Assembly: GCA_018268375.1 (NCBI GenBank)
Contig: JAFDWS010000004.1
Location: 62,001-126,000, forward strand
Length of the DNA: 64,000 bases
Reading direction: 5' to 3'
Source of the DNA: Armatimonadota bacterium
GTDB taxonomy: Bacteria; Armatimonadota; Fimbriimonadia; Fimbriimonadales; Fimbriimonadaceae
Each line of letters opens with the position of its first letter. Position 1 is the stretch's first letter. Made by a program: the position numbers and the translations under genes. The notes under the pieces are model-generated. The model saw nothing but the letters and a program-made list of their open reading frames with translations, did not search any database and was not told the origin of the DNA. Below, piece by piece: positions 44,372 through 51,427 of this stretch.

Positions 44372-45157
44372 ATGCGGAACAAGAGAGTCATGAGCCTCAT
44401 CGCGGTGGTCTTGGCCACGCTCAGCCTCGGCTGGGCCAACACGACCGACACTGACCCCCGCACCGGGATTCCGATCGTCACCAACGTGGAGACAGGCATG
44501 TTCCCCGACTCCTGGATGAACGGGGAGATCAAGGCGGAAGCAGAAGCCCTCGACCACGGCGAGGCCGACCGCTCGTTCTTGCTGGTCAAGAAGGCGATGA
44601 GCATCTATCCCAAGTCCGTCTTGACGGAGAACTTGAAAAAGGTCTACGTCTGCAAGATGATCAAGTTCTACGGGCTGGAATACGGGGGCACAAACTCGCT
44701 CGACACCGTGTACTTGGCGAACAAGGGCGCCCGCCTCGGCTATTCAGACAGCTACTTGTTCGGCAGCTTCAACCACGAGTTCAGCAGCATCCTTCTCCGC
44801 AACTATCCGCAGTTCTGGGACTCCAACGCTTGGGCAGCCTGCAACCCCGAATTGTTCAAATACGGACACGGGGGCACCGACGCGCTCCGTACGGGACACT
44901 CCTCGACCGCCTACGACAAGGAACTGGCGAAGCAGGGCTTTGTCGCAGAGTACGGGGAAGCCAGCGAGGAGGAAGACTTCAACCTGGTGGTCGAAGGGAT
45001 GTTCAGTGGCAGAAAGGATTATTGGGAGCTCGTTGACGGTGCGCCCCAGCTTGCCAAGAAAGTGAAACTTGCGGCCGCGTTCTATGCGAAGATCAACGTC
45101 AATTTCAGCGAGGCGTTCTTCCGCGGGCTCGACGAGAAAACGCTTCTGTCCCACTAG
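44372..45157 (+). CDS. Degenerate zinc-metallohydrolase-like secreted protein
   Basis: 261 aa from the ATG at 44372 (AGGTGA upstream), with a signal peptide (SLIAVVLATLSLGWA). Two segments resemble the Bacteroidetes substrate-import-associated zinc metallohydrolase group as I recall it: NHEFSSILLRNYPQFWDSNAW (134-154; here cut in my comparison at HEF..IL..NYP) and GFVAEYGEASEEEDFNLVVE (189-208). In the family the first is an HExxH zinc site and the second ends EDFAE. Here the second His is Ser139 (H135-E136-F-S-S139) and the Glu after EDF is Leu, so at least two expected zinc-site residues are missing. It may be an inactive, ligand-binding relative. It follows guaA closely. Confidence 0.6.
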   Translation: MRNKRVMSLIAVVLATLSLGWANTTDTDPRTGIPIVTNVETGMFPDSWMNGEIKAEAEALDHGEADRSFLLVKKAMSIYPKSVLTENLKKVYVCKMIKFYGLEYGGTNSLDTVYLANKGARLGYSDSYLFGSFNHEFSSILLRNYPQFWDSNAWAACNPELFKYGHGGTDALRTGHSSTAYDKELAKQGFVAEYGEASEEEDFNLVVEGMFSGRKDYWELVDGAPQLAKKVKLAAAFYAKINVNFSEAFFRGLDEKTLLSH

Positions 45158-45189
45158 GCAGCGCCCATCGGGCACAAAATACGGCCTGA

Positions 45190-45618
45190 ATGGCGGTCAA
45201 GGTCTCAAAAGAGTTCAGGTGGGAAATGGGGCACCGTCTGCCCTACCACGAGATGTGCCGGAACGTTCACGGACACTCGTACCGCATGATCGTGGAGGTG
45301 GAAGGCGAGGTGGACGAGCATGGCATGGTGGTCGATTTCGCCGACATCGCCACAGCTGTCAGACCCCTGATCGAACAGATGGACCACGCCTTCATGCTCG
45401 ATCCTTGGGACGCCGAGATGCGCGCGCTCCTCGACCGCGAGGGTTTGAAGAAGCTTGAGGTTCCCTTCTATTCCACGGCGGAGAACATTGCTGAATGGGT
45501 CGCAAGGGCCTGTGCGTCTAAGCTTGCGAAATCTCTTGGCCCAGGCACTCTCGCAGTCAGCGTCTGGGAGACACATTCCTCTTGCGCTACGTGCCTGATA
45601 AATCTCTGTTCTTCATAA
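45190..45618 (+). CDS. queD: 6-pyruvoyl-tetrahydropterin synthase/QueD-like protein
   Basis: 142 aa. The zinc ligands are His15 (WEMGHRL) and His27/His29 (NVHGHSY), and the catalytic Cys is in EMCRN. DHAFML and the C-terminal VWETHSSCA motif (Glu and the pterin-binding region) complete the family pattern. QueD makes 6-carboxy-tetrahydropterin for queuosine; the gluQ gene at 27030 uses the final product. Family members usually end with a short aromatic strand after the SCA segment; here it ends T-C-L-I-N-L-C-S-S, so the last strand is unusual. It lies 32 nt after the previous gene, with no clear ribosome binding site. Confidence 0.85.
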   Translation: MAVKVSKEFRWEMGHRLPYHEMCRNVHGHSYRMIVEVEGEVDEHGMVVDFADIATAVRPLIEQMDHAFMLDPWDAEMRALLDREGLKKLEVPFYSTAENIAEWVARACASKLAKSLGPGTLAVSVWETHSSCATCLINLCSS

Positions 45619-45681
45619 TCGATGGGCCAAAGGTCCCCCCCAATTATGCCCGTAACATGATGGGCACCAGGGAGAAAATAA

Positions 45682-46182
45682 GTGCGACTAAGTGCCTTCG
45701 TTGTCACTGCAATGAGTAGCGTTCTGCTGTTCGCTTGGCTCTTTAGTGTCGCTGAAGAGCGGTTGCAGCCACGGCCCGAAGTTTTCAAAATGGAGGTCTC
45801 GATCCCGAAGGTGGCCGACACCCTCTCGATGCCAGCCAGAGACGACTCAGGCAGTGCCTTGAAACTTTCGCCCAGATTAATCGTTTGGCTACCATCTTGC
45901 GACTCTTGCACTTTATCTCGGATCTCGGAGGCAGACCTTTTCAAAGTGAATCTCGGAAGTACGGTCTTCGTGTCATACGAAGAGCCGCAAATTGTCCGCA
46001 ATCGGTTCGCCTTCTTGTGGCACCGACGAGCACACTTTGTCTTATTGGCAAAAGCCTGGTCGCTCACCAATGGTGTCCGGCAGGATACGCCGTGCGCCGC
46101 CCTCCTTGATTCCAACGGTCGAGTGACCAAGAGCGCCTTCGGAAAAGAGGCTGTCCTGCGCCTCGTGAGGAGTCAAACTTGA
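45682..46182 (+). CDS. Membrane-anchored thioredoxin-like protein (CxxC)
   Basis: 166 aa, GTG start with GGAG 8 nt upstream. One N-terminal helix (LSAFVVTAMSSVLLFAWLFSVA) anchors or exports it. Residues 63-81 read SPRLIVWLPSCDSCTLSRI, a strand followed by C-D-S-C at the start of a helix, as in thioredoxin-fold TlpA and MauD-type proteins. The rest (about 80 residues) could complete a minimal thioredoxin fold, but no cis-proline is obvious. It overlaps the pseudopilin gene by TTGA. The position beside a cysteine-rich secreted protein suggests a role in making or checking disulfides outside the membrane. G+C is visibly lower than in the neighbours. Confidence 0.65.
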   Translation: MRLSAFVVTAMSSVLLFAWLFSVAEERLQPRPEVFKMEVSIPKVADTLSMPARDDSGSALKLSPRLIVWLPSCDSCTLSRISEADLFKVNLGSTVFVSYEEPQIVRNRFAFLWHRRAHFVLLAKAWSLTNGVRQDTPCAALLDSNGRVTKSAFGKEAVLRLVRSQT

Positions 46183-46730
46183 AACGTAGCGGCTTCACGC
46201 TTATGGAGACCATTGCTTCGATAGCCATCCTAATCACTCTAGGTGCGCTCCTTGCGCCCGCCCTTGCGGAACTGAAACTAAGGGCAAAGGTCACCTCGTC
46301 CTTTCAGCGGCTCAGACAGTTCCACATTGCCCTTTCCATGTACCGCTCGGAATATGACGGTGACGGCTGCTACGGACCGCCGGCCGCGATGGGGCTGCCC
46401 ACCCTCACCAACATTGCTTACACGAGACTAGGCTTCACCTGGGATTTTTGGAAGAGCCCCTGCGGCCGCCACCCCAAATTGATCAAAGGTGACTCTGAGT
46501 GGTATGCATACTGCCCTGGTGACGGCTACCCCTGGTCCGAGGACATCGTCCTCTATCGAGAGAACACGCCCTTGATGATGGACACTAACTGTAGCCCGCC
46601 GGGTAGCGATCCACAGAATCCCTATGACGAGAAGTACGTCCTTGGAGTCCTTCTCTCGGGCCAACTTAAGGCGAGAAGAGGAACGGGCCGCTACGAGTGG
46701 GCGGAATGGTGGGGATTGCCAGCTTGGTAG
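46179..46730 (+). CDS. Prepilin-like protein (pseudopilin)
   Basis: 183 aa, TTG start overlapping the previous stop (TTGA). It opens MKRSGFTLMETIASIAILIT: a short basic leader, Gly5/Phe6 cleavage site, Glu at +5 and a hydrophobic helix, the type IV prepilin (N-methylation) signal. After the helix come RLRQFHIALSMYRSEYDGDG and a C-terminal domain with five cysteines and many tryptophans and prolines, similar in layout to DUF1559-type and type II secretion pseudopilins. Processing by a prepilin peptidase (not in the window) is expected. Its cysteines could be substrates of the thioredoxin-like protein just upstream. Confidence 0.78.
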   Translation: MKRSGFTLMETIASIAILITLGALLAPALAELKLRAKVTSSFQRLRQFHIALSMYRSEYDGDGCYGPPAAMGLPTLTNIAYTRLGFTWDFWKSPCGRHPKLIKGDSEWYAYCPGDGYPWSEDIVLYRENTPLMMDTNCSPPGSDPQNPYDEKYVLGVLLSGQLKARRGTGRYEWAEWWGLPAW

Positions 46731-46780
46731 CACAATATATTTCGTTGATGATCGATATATAAATTGGGACAAAGAACATT
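46731..46780 (+). promoter_or_regulatory. AT-rich promoter region of the cysteine-rich gene
   Basis: Only 14 of 50 bases are G or C, in contrast to the GC-rich surroundings. It contains AATATATTTCGTTGATG and a TATATAAAT stretch. TTGATG and TATAAA are present but only 7 nt apart, so the exact promoter is not assigned. It probably gives the 46781 gene its own transcript. Confidence 0.45.
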
Positions 46781-47074
46781 ATGAAGAAACTCGTGAGACT
46801 TTGTGTTTGTGGAATTGGGGTTACCTTTGCGATCGCGGTTGCTGCCGATGAATGCACCGATTGGTGCGCGGCGTGCAGCGCCCGCGACTGCACGATCTGG
46901 GGCCCGGGAACCTCCACGCCATATTCATATTGCGGATCCTGCAACACTCTTACAGGCTGTAACTACTACGAGAAGCGGGAGAGATTTTGCGTACTGCCTT
47001 GGGGCAATGCTGACGAAGTACACATCATCTACGTGCCCGGTGGTATCTGCGACGGCAGCACGCCTTGCGCCTGA
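46781..47074 (+). CDS. Secreted cysteine-rich mini-protein (10 Cys)
   Basis: 97 aa. A signal peptide of about 22 residues (MKKLVRLCVCGIGVTFAIAV then AA) leaves a mature chain of about 75 residues with ten cysteines: DEC, DWC, AAC, RDC, YC, SC, GC, FC, IC and PC. This is enough for five disulfide bonds. Aromatic residues and glycines are also common, and there is no long hydrophobic stretch. I recognise no family; it is not the methylamine dehydrogenase light chain by motif. Between the pseudopilin and a membrane-anchored protein it looks like the product of the small cluster. No ribosome binding site is obvious in the 10 nt before the ATG. Confidence 0.65.
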   Translation: MKKLVRLCVCGIGVTFAIAVAADECTDWCAACSARDCTIWGPGTSTPYSYCGSCNTLTGCNYYEKRERFCVLPWGNADEVHIIYVPGGICDGSTPCA

Positions 47075-47090
47075 CACCGAGGCAGTGAGA

Positions 47091-47723
47091 ATGGAGAAAC
47101 TGAGAAGACTTTGGCCCGTGGCAGCCTTGGCGATCTGCGCCCTGGTCCTGGGATGGATCTACTTGCCAAGACTGACCGCGCCAAGCGTCGAGGCGACTGC
47201 CCGCAGAGCGTTGGACTGCTCGATCCGAGCCGACGCCGACTGCGTGTTCGACCTCGCGATGGATGATGAGAGGGCGGCCTATTCCCTGACCAGAGAGTCG
47301 AATAGGGACCTTTTCGAGGCTCTGATTAAGCCGGTCATGAACGTGGGTTCGCAAGGGCCGGCAGAGTGCACCGTGAACCACGATCAAGCCATTTGTACAA
47401 GCGAGGTGACCTTGAAGGACGGTCGGAAAATGACCTTTCAGGGCATTGCCATGAAGACTCCGGTCGGCCCAAGGAGCCAGGCAATTGTGGGAACGTGCAT
47501 GCTCATGGCGGCGGCGGCAAAGTACCCCATGCCAGCCTACGCCTCGCTTAACCAGCGAAAGATCTACGCTTGGACGAGCCTATGTGAAAAGGATGGCCCC
47601 TCCTTGGACCGCATTGGCATCAAGGGCTTTTACAAGTCGCCAAAGACGGGGCTCATTCCGTGGACTCGATGGCGGGCAGAACTGGAACAAAAGAGCCAGC
47701 AGATTGTCAAGCCTAAGACCTAG
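47091..47723 (+). CDS. Membrane-anchored protein of unknown function
   Basis: 210 aa from the ATG at 47091, with GAGG upstream at a good distance. One N-terminal helix (LWPVAALAICALVLGWIYL) precedes an external domain with five cysteines (CSIRADADC, ECTVNHDQAIC, GTC, SLC), a short helix-rich first half and then strands (CTSEVTLKDGRKMTFQGIAM). It may be a small NTF2-like or cystatin-like domain; no family is recognised. It lies 16 nt after the cysteine-rich gene and is probably cotranscribed, so the two could act together at the cell surface. It ends 38 nt before hpt. Confidence 0.62.
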   Translation: MEKLRRLWPVAALAICALVLGWIYLPRLTAPSVEATARRALDCSIRADADCVFDLAMDDERAAYSLTRESNRDLFEALIKPVMNVGSQGPAECTVNHDQAICTSEVTLKDGRKMTFQGIAMKTPVGPRSQAIVGTCMLMAAAAKYPMPAYASLNQRKIYAWTSLCEKDGPSLDRIGIKGFYKSPKTGLIPWTRWRAELEQKSQQIVKPKT

Positions 47724-47761
47724 CCGCCTCACATGGGTGCTGAGTGCCAAACTTTCAGCAC

Positions 47762-48280
47762 ATGCCGATCCTTGAGCCCCTCTTCGCAGCTGAAGCTATG
47801 CAACGACGGTGCGACGAACTGGCGAGGCAAATCGACGAGACGTACGGCAACGAGACGGTCGTCCTCATCGGTGTCCTCAAAGGAAGTTATCAGTTCCTCA
47901 GCGACCTTTCCCGCCGGCTCCACTGCGGCGTGGAAATCGACTTCGTCCAACTCAGCAGCTACGGCGCCGAGAAGTCGAGCAGCGGCGTTGTGCAGATCCG
48001 TAAGGACCACGACATCAATATCGAGGGCAGGCACGTCTTAGTGGTTGAGGACATCGTGGACACCGGTCTCACCCTCGCTCACCTTTGCGAGCTTCTGCAG
48101 ACTCGTCGCCCCGCCAGCCTTCGCGTCGTGGCGATGCTCAGCAAGCCCGCGGCAAGGACGCACGAGGCCCTACTCGATTTCGTCGGTTTCGAGATCGGGA
48201 ACGAATTTGTGGTAGGATACGGTTTGGATCACGCGGAGAGTTACCGAAACCTTCCGTACATCGCCGTCCTCAAGGACTGA
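47762..48280 (+). CDS. hpt: Hypoxanthine phosphoribosyltransferase
   Basis: 172 aa from the ATG at 47762; a GTG at 47744 would add six residues. The PRPP-binding motif VLVVEDIVDTGLTL (with the acidic pair ED) and the GVLKGSYQFLSDL loop are those of type I hypoxanthine-guanine phosphoribosyltransferases, as are VEIDFVQLSSYG and the final VGYGLDHAESYRNLPYIAVL. It salvages hypoxanthine or guanine to IMP or GMP, in the cytoplasm. The related gene guaA is 3.4 kb upstream. Confidence 0.94.
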   Translation: MPILEPLFAAEAMQRRCDELARQIDETYGNETVVLIGVLKGSYQFLSDLSRRLHCGVEIDFVQLSSYGAEKSSSGVVQIRKDHDINIEGRHVLVVEDIVDTGLTLAHLCELLQTRRPASLRVVAMLSKPAARTHEALLDFVGFEIGNEFVVGYGLDHAESYRNLPYIAVLKD

Positions 48281-48342
48281 GACGCGATCCACTCCTCCCC
48301 TAAAGAGAACTTCTCAATGAGTCTTCGGAACTCGGACTCCCT

Positions 48343-49722
48343 ATGACGCACGTCTTCAGACCCCGCAAGTCAGAGAGCGGCTCGGGCGGAAAACGCCACC
48401 ATCGCAGCCGCAGGCCCCGCGAAGAGCGGATGGATCTCACCAGCGACCTCGAGAACCTTCCCGAGATCGACTACACCTACTTCGACAAGATGACGGCCAC
48501 GGAACTGGCCAAAGTCGCGAAGAAGCACAAGATCAGCATCGATCAGGACCGCTCGACGGTCATCGAGCAGCTCTTGGAAACCACGAACGCCGAGTGCCTC
48601 TACCGGCGAGGCATCTTGGAGGTCCTCCCTGATGGGTGGGGCTTCCTTCGCAAACCGAATTACCAACCATCGCCCGACGACGTTTACGTCAGCCAGTCCC
48701 AGGTCAAGCGTTTCGGCCTTCGAGGAGGCGACTTCGTCTACGGCCATGTCCGTGCGCCGAAAGAAGGCGAGAAGTACCACGGCATGCTCCGAGTCGAGAG
48801 CGTGAACGGCTTTGGCACCCAGTCGCCGGAAATGCTGTCCCGGCGCAACTTCGACGAACTGACCCCCCTCTTCCCCACCGAGCGACTCCGCCAAGAGACG
48901 GACCCCGACAGGATCATTGGCCGGATCGTCGACTTGATCGCACCCATCGGCAAGGGCCAGCGCGCACTCATCGTCGCACCGCCCAAGGCCGGAAAGACGA
49001 CGATCCTCAAATCGATCGCAAACTCGATCACCTCCAACAATCCTGAGGCTTACTTGATGGTCCTGCTCGTGGACGAGCGACCCGAAGAGGTCACCGACAT
49101 GAAGCGCTCGGTCAAGGGCCAGGTCATCTCCTCGACCTTCGACGAGCCAGCAGAGAACCACATGCGCGTCACTGAGCTCTGTCTAGAACAGGCCAAGCGC
49201 TTGGTCGAAGCAGGTCGCGACGTTGTGATCCTTCTCGACTCGATTACGCGACTTTCCCGCGCATCCAACTTGACGATCGCACCGAGCGGCCGCACCCTTT
49301 CCGGTGGTTTGGACCCGGCGGCGCTGTATCGGCCCCGCCGTTTCTTTGGTGCTGCCCGCAACATCGAAGAGGGCGGATCGCTCACGATCATTGCGACGGT
49401 TTTGATCGAGACAGGCTCGAAGATGGACGAGAACATCTTCGAAGAGCTCAAAGGCACTGGCAACAGCGAAATCGTGCTGGACCGCGAACTCGCCGAGCGC
49501 CGTATTTGGCCGGCCCTCAACGTGCGAGCGTCGTCGACCCGCCACGAAGAAGCCCTGTTCGACAAGTCGCAACTTGAGGCGGTCTACCAACTCCACCGCA
49601 TCCTCGCGAACAGCAAGGACAGTGTGGAAGCCACGGATCAGCTCATCAAGCTGCTCAAGCGCATGCCGAACAACGCTGCCTTCCTCGAGAGCGTCATCGC
49701 GAAGACAAGAGCAACGGTTTGA
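48343..49722 (+). CDS. rho: Transcription termination factor Rho
   Basis: 459 aa. A basic leader (residues 1-30) precedes the N-terminal helical part (MTATELAKVAKKHKIS) and the RNA-binding OSB domain with GILEVLPDGWGFLR and the PDDVYVSQSQ stretch. The RecA-like motor has Walker A PPKAGKTT, Walker B VVILLDSITRL, the R-loop with GGLDPAALYRPRRFFGAARN and the Q-loop segment, all typical. Start choice: the ATG at 48343 gives the basic tail; an ATG at 48430 (GAAGAGCGG upstream) would give a more standard N-terminus. It stops transcription at unstructured C-rich RNA. It overlaps the HNH-like gene by TTGA. Confidence 0.96.
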   Translation: MTHVFRPRKSESGSGGKRHHRSRRPREERMDLTSDLENLPEIDYTYFDKMTATELAKVAKKHKISIDQDRSTVIEQLLETTNAECLYRRGILEVLPDGWGFLRKPNYQPSPDDVYVSQSQVKRFGLRGGDFVYGHVRAPKEGEKYHGMLRVESVNGFGTQSPEMLSRRNFDELTPLFPTERLRQETDPDRIIGRIVDLIAPIGKGQRALIVAPPKAGKTTILKSIANSITSNNPEAYLMVLLVDERPEEVTDMKRSVKGQVISSTFDEPAENHMRVTELCLEQAKRLVEAGRDVVILLDSITRLSRASNLTIAPSGRTLSGGLDPAALYRPRRFFGAARNIEEGGSLTIIATVLIETGSKMDENIFEELKGTGNSEIVLDRELAERRIWPALNVRASSTRHEEALFDKSQLEAVYQLHRILANSKDSVEATDQLIKLLKRMPNNAAFLESVIAKTRATV

Positions 49723-50378
49723 CCGCCCCCGGGCAGTGCGCCTATTGCGGAGCTCTTGCTACAGAGCAGGAGGACGTTGTGGCAAGATGCCTTCTTCTCC
49801 CCGGCACGAACCGAGTGAAGGTAGCGTCGTGCCATGACTGCAATACCCGCAAATCAAAGGATGACCAGTATTTGCGAGACATCATGGCCCTCCGAATCGA
49901 AACTGCAGGAGTCGCAGAACTGTCAGGGATGCACGAAGCTGCAACCAGATCGGCGCTCGATTCCTCCTTTGGTTCTCCAGCTCGGGCGCTCCTGCGAACA
50001 TTCCAGCTGTCGCACGTGGTGACTCCATCCGGTGATGTGGTTCCCGTTGCAACCATTACTGGTGACAGCGCAAGGATGAGGGCAGCACTATTTTGGGTCG
50101 TTCGCGGCCTGTTCTTTCGGCACACCGACAGGATTCTCGCGGCAAATGCACCCTATGATGTCTACGGGTACGACGGGCGCCGGAACAAGGAACGCTTCGA
50201 TGAAGTCTGGCCAAGCCCATTGCACAACGGGCCGTTTGTAATTGGCCAAACCCTTGCCTACAAGGTCATGGTGGTTGAGGACGTTCCCAGTTTTTCAAGC
50301 TGGTTTCTTGTCTTCTTTGGCCGTTTGTTCTTCCACGTAATTGTTGATGAAGCAGCCCTGTTGAGTGCAGGTGAGTGA
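49719..50378 (+). CDS. HNH-like zinc-ribbon protein
   Basis: 219 aa, TTG start overlapping the rho stop (TTGA). The N-terminus has two CxxC pairs (Cys7/Cys10 and Cys38/Cys41) in the spacing of HNH nucleases: CAYCG, then TEQEDVVARC, then SCHDCNTRKSKDDQYL. In active family members the middle motif is usually EHV; here it is E18-D19-V20, so the first His is absent. The C-terminal 170 residues have no recognised domain and end in a hydrophobic FSSWFLVFFGRLFFHVIV. It may be an inactive or altered endonuclease. Translational coupling to rho is odd and may reflect leftover insertion. Confidence 0.6.
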   Translation: MTAPGQCAYCGALATEQEDVVARCLLLPGTNRVKVASCHDCNTRKSKDDQYLRDIMALRIETAGVAELSGMHEAATRSALDSSFGSPARALLRTFQLSHVVTPSGDVVPVATITGDSARMRAALFWVVRGLFFRHTDRILAANAPYDVYGYDGRRNKERFDEVWPSPLHNGPFVIGQTLAYKVMVVEDVPSFSSWFLVFFGRLFFHVIVDEAALLSAGE

Positions 50379-50394
50379 AAGTACAAGTTGCCCA

Positions 50395-50425
50395 GGCGGC
50401 GGGCCTGTGATAAATGCCTGCCGCC
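50395..50425 (+). terminator. Stem-loop after the HNH-like gene
   Basis: GGCGGCGGGC (50395-50404) pairs with GCCTGCCGCC (50416-50425) with one G-U pair and an 11-nt loop. No T-run follows. It is one of several hairpins in the 206-bp gap 50379-50584; another, CCGGTG...CACCGG, lies about 10 nt downstream. Confidence 0.4.
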
Positions 50426-50543
50426 GTCCGATACCGGTGGATCGGCCCCTCACCGGCGTCTTGATGACACCTCCTGGACAAAAACCAGGTGCCGGAGCGA
50501 TTCCATCTGAGAGGGCCCCCGAGGGTCGTGCCTCCTCCTGGCC

Positions 50544-50557
50544 ACTGTCAAGACAGT
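50544..50557. promoter_or_regulatory. Operator-like palindrome ACTGTCAAGACAGT upstream of parB
   Basis: A perfect 6+2+6 inverted repeat. Its 3' end is 10 nt before the CATAAT box, so it covers the -35 position of the parB promoter. A repressor bound here would block transcription. Confidence 0.45.
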
Positions 50558-50567
50558 TCTCTCCGGC

Positions 50568-50573
50568 CATAAT
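50568..50573 (+). promoter_or_regulatory. -10-like CATAAT upstream of parB
   Basis: GGCCATAAT ends 11 nt before the ATG at 50585 (GGTTCCACCCC between), leaving a leader of only a few bases and no ribosome binding site. Confidence 0.55.
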
Positions 50574-50584
50574 GGTTCCACCCC

Positions 50585-51427
50585 ATGCGTCGCGCACTCG
50601 GTAAAGGACTGTCCCAACTGCTCGGAGACGAGGCCGACGCCCCGGTCAGCGAAGTCTCGGTCAATTCGATCGTCCCTAATCCGAGGCAACCGCGCCGGGA
50701 GTTCGACCAACACGCCTTGGACGAGCTCGCCGCTAGCATCAAGGAGCACGGCGTCATCCAACCGCTTATCGTCCGGCAACTCCAGGACGACCGCTACGAA
50801 CTGATCGCCGGGGAGCGCAGGCTCCGGGCGGCGAAGCTTGCCGGCCTTAAGGCCGTACCCATCACGGTTCGTTCAGCCAGCGCGCAAGCGTCTCTCGAGG
50901 TGGCCTTGGTCGAGAACGTGCAACGAGAGGACATCAACGCGCTGGAATGCGCCTTGGCTTATCGGGCCCTCGTTGATAATTTCGGTTTGACACAGGATCA
51001 GATCGCGTCGAAGGTGGGCAAAACAAGGGCGGCCATCGCCAACACCTTGCGAATCCTAAAGCTGCCGAGCGAGATGCAAGAAGCGATCGCCAGTGGACTC
51101 CTGACCGAGGGCCACGCCCGGGCGCTTCTCATGGTGGAGAGCCCGATCAAGCAAGCAGCTTTGTTCGACCGCATCGTCCAGGAGGCAATTTCAGTCCGCG
51201 AGGCGGAGCGGATCGCGCGCGGTGAGGCCCGCTCGCCGCAGGTTCCGAAGGAAGCGGTCGCGAAGGTCATCGACCCCGACTTAGCCGCCGTGCAAAATCG
51301 AATTTCCGACTTCTTGGGGGCCAAGATCAAGCTTGAGACGCGCGCCCATGGAGGACGCCTCAGCATCGATTATTACTCCGATGACGAACTCGAAGGCATT
51401 CTCCGCAAGATGGGGATCAGCCTCTAG
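50585..51427 (+). CDS. parB: ParB/Spo0J-family chromosome partition protein
   Basis: 280 aa. It starts RRALGKGLSQLLG, the ParA-stimulating N-terminal motif. The CTP-binding region includes GERRLRAAK and ENVQREDIN, and the helix-turn-helix KVGKTRAAIANTLRILKLP follows. The C-terminal dimerisation segment ends DELEGILRKMGI. ParB slides on DNA from parS sites to help segregate chromosomes. No parA gene is adjacent, whereas parA and parB are normally paired, and I see no parS palindrome nearby. Its own promoter lies in the hairpin-rich gap. Its stop overlaps the stop of the convergent peptidase gene by 4 bp. Confidence 0.92.
   Translation: MRRALGKGLSQLLGDEADAPVSEVSVNSIVPNPRQPRREFDQHALDELAASIKEHGVIQPLIVRQLQDDRYELIAGERRLRAAKLAGLKAVPITVRSASAQASLEVALVENVQREDINALECALAYRALVDNFGLTQDQIASKVGKTRAAIANTLRILKLPSEMQEAIASGLLTEGHARALLMVESPIKQAALFDRIVQEAISVREAERIARGEARSPQVPKEAVAKVIDPDLAAVQNRISDFLGAKIKLETRAHGGRLSIDYYSDDELEGILRKMGISL

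Noticed and set aside
46781..47074. Methylamine dehydrogenase light chain
   Set aside because: Cysteine number is similar, but cysteine spacing and tryptophan context do not fit, and no heavy chain gene is nearby.
50379..50584. Possible parS site near parB
   Set aside because: Searched by eye for TGTTTCACGTGAAACA or close variants; none seen. The palindrome present is different.
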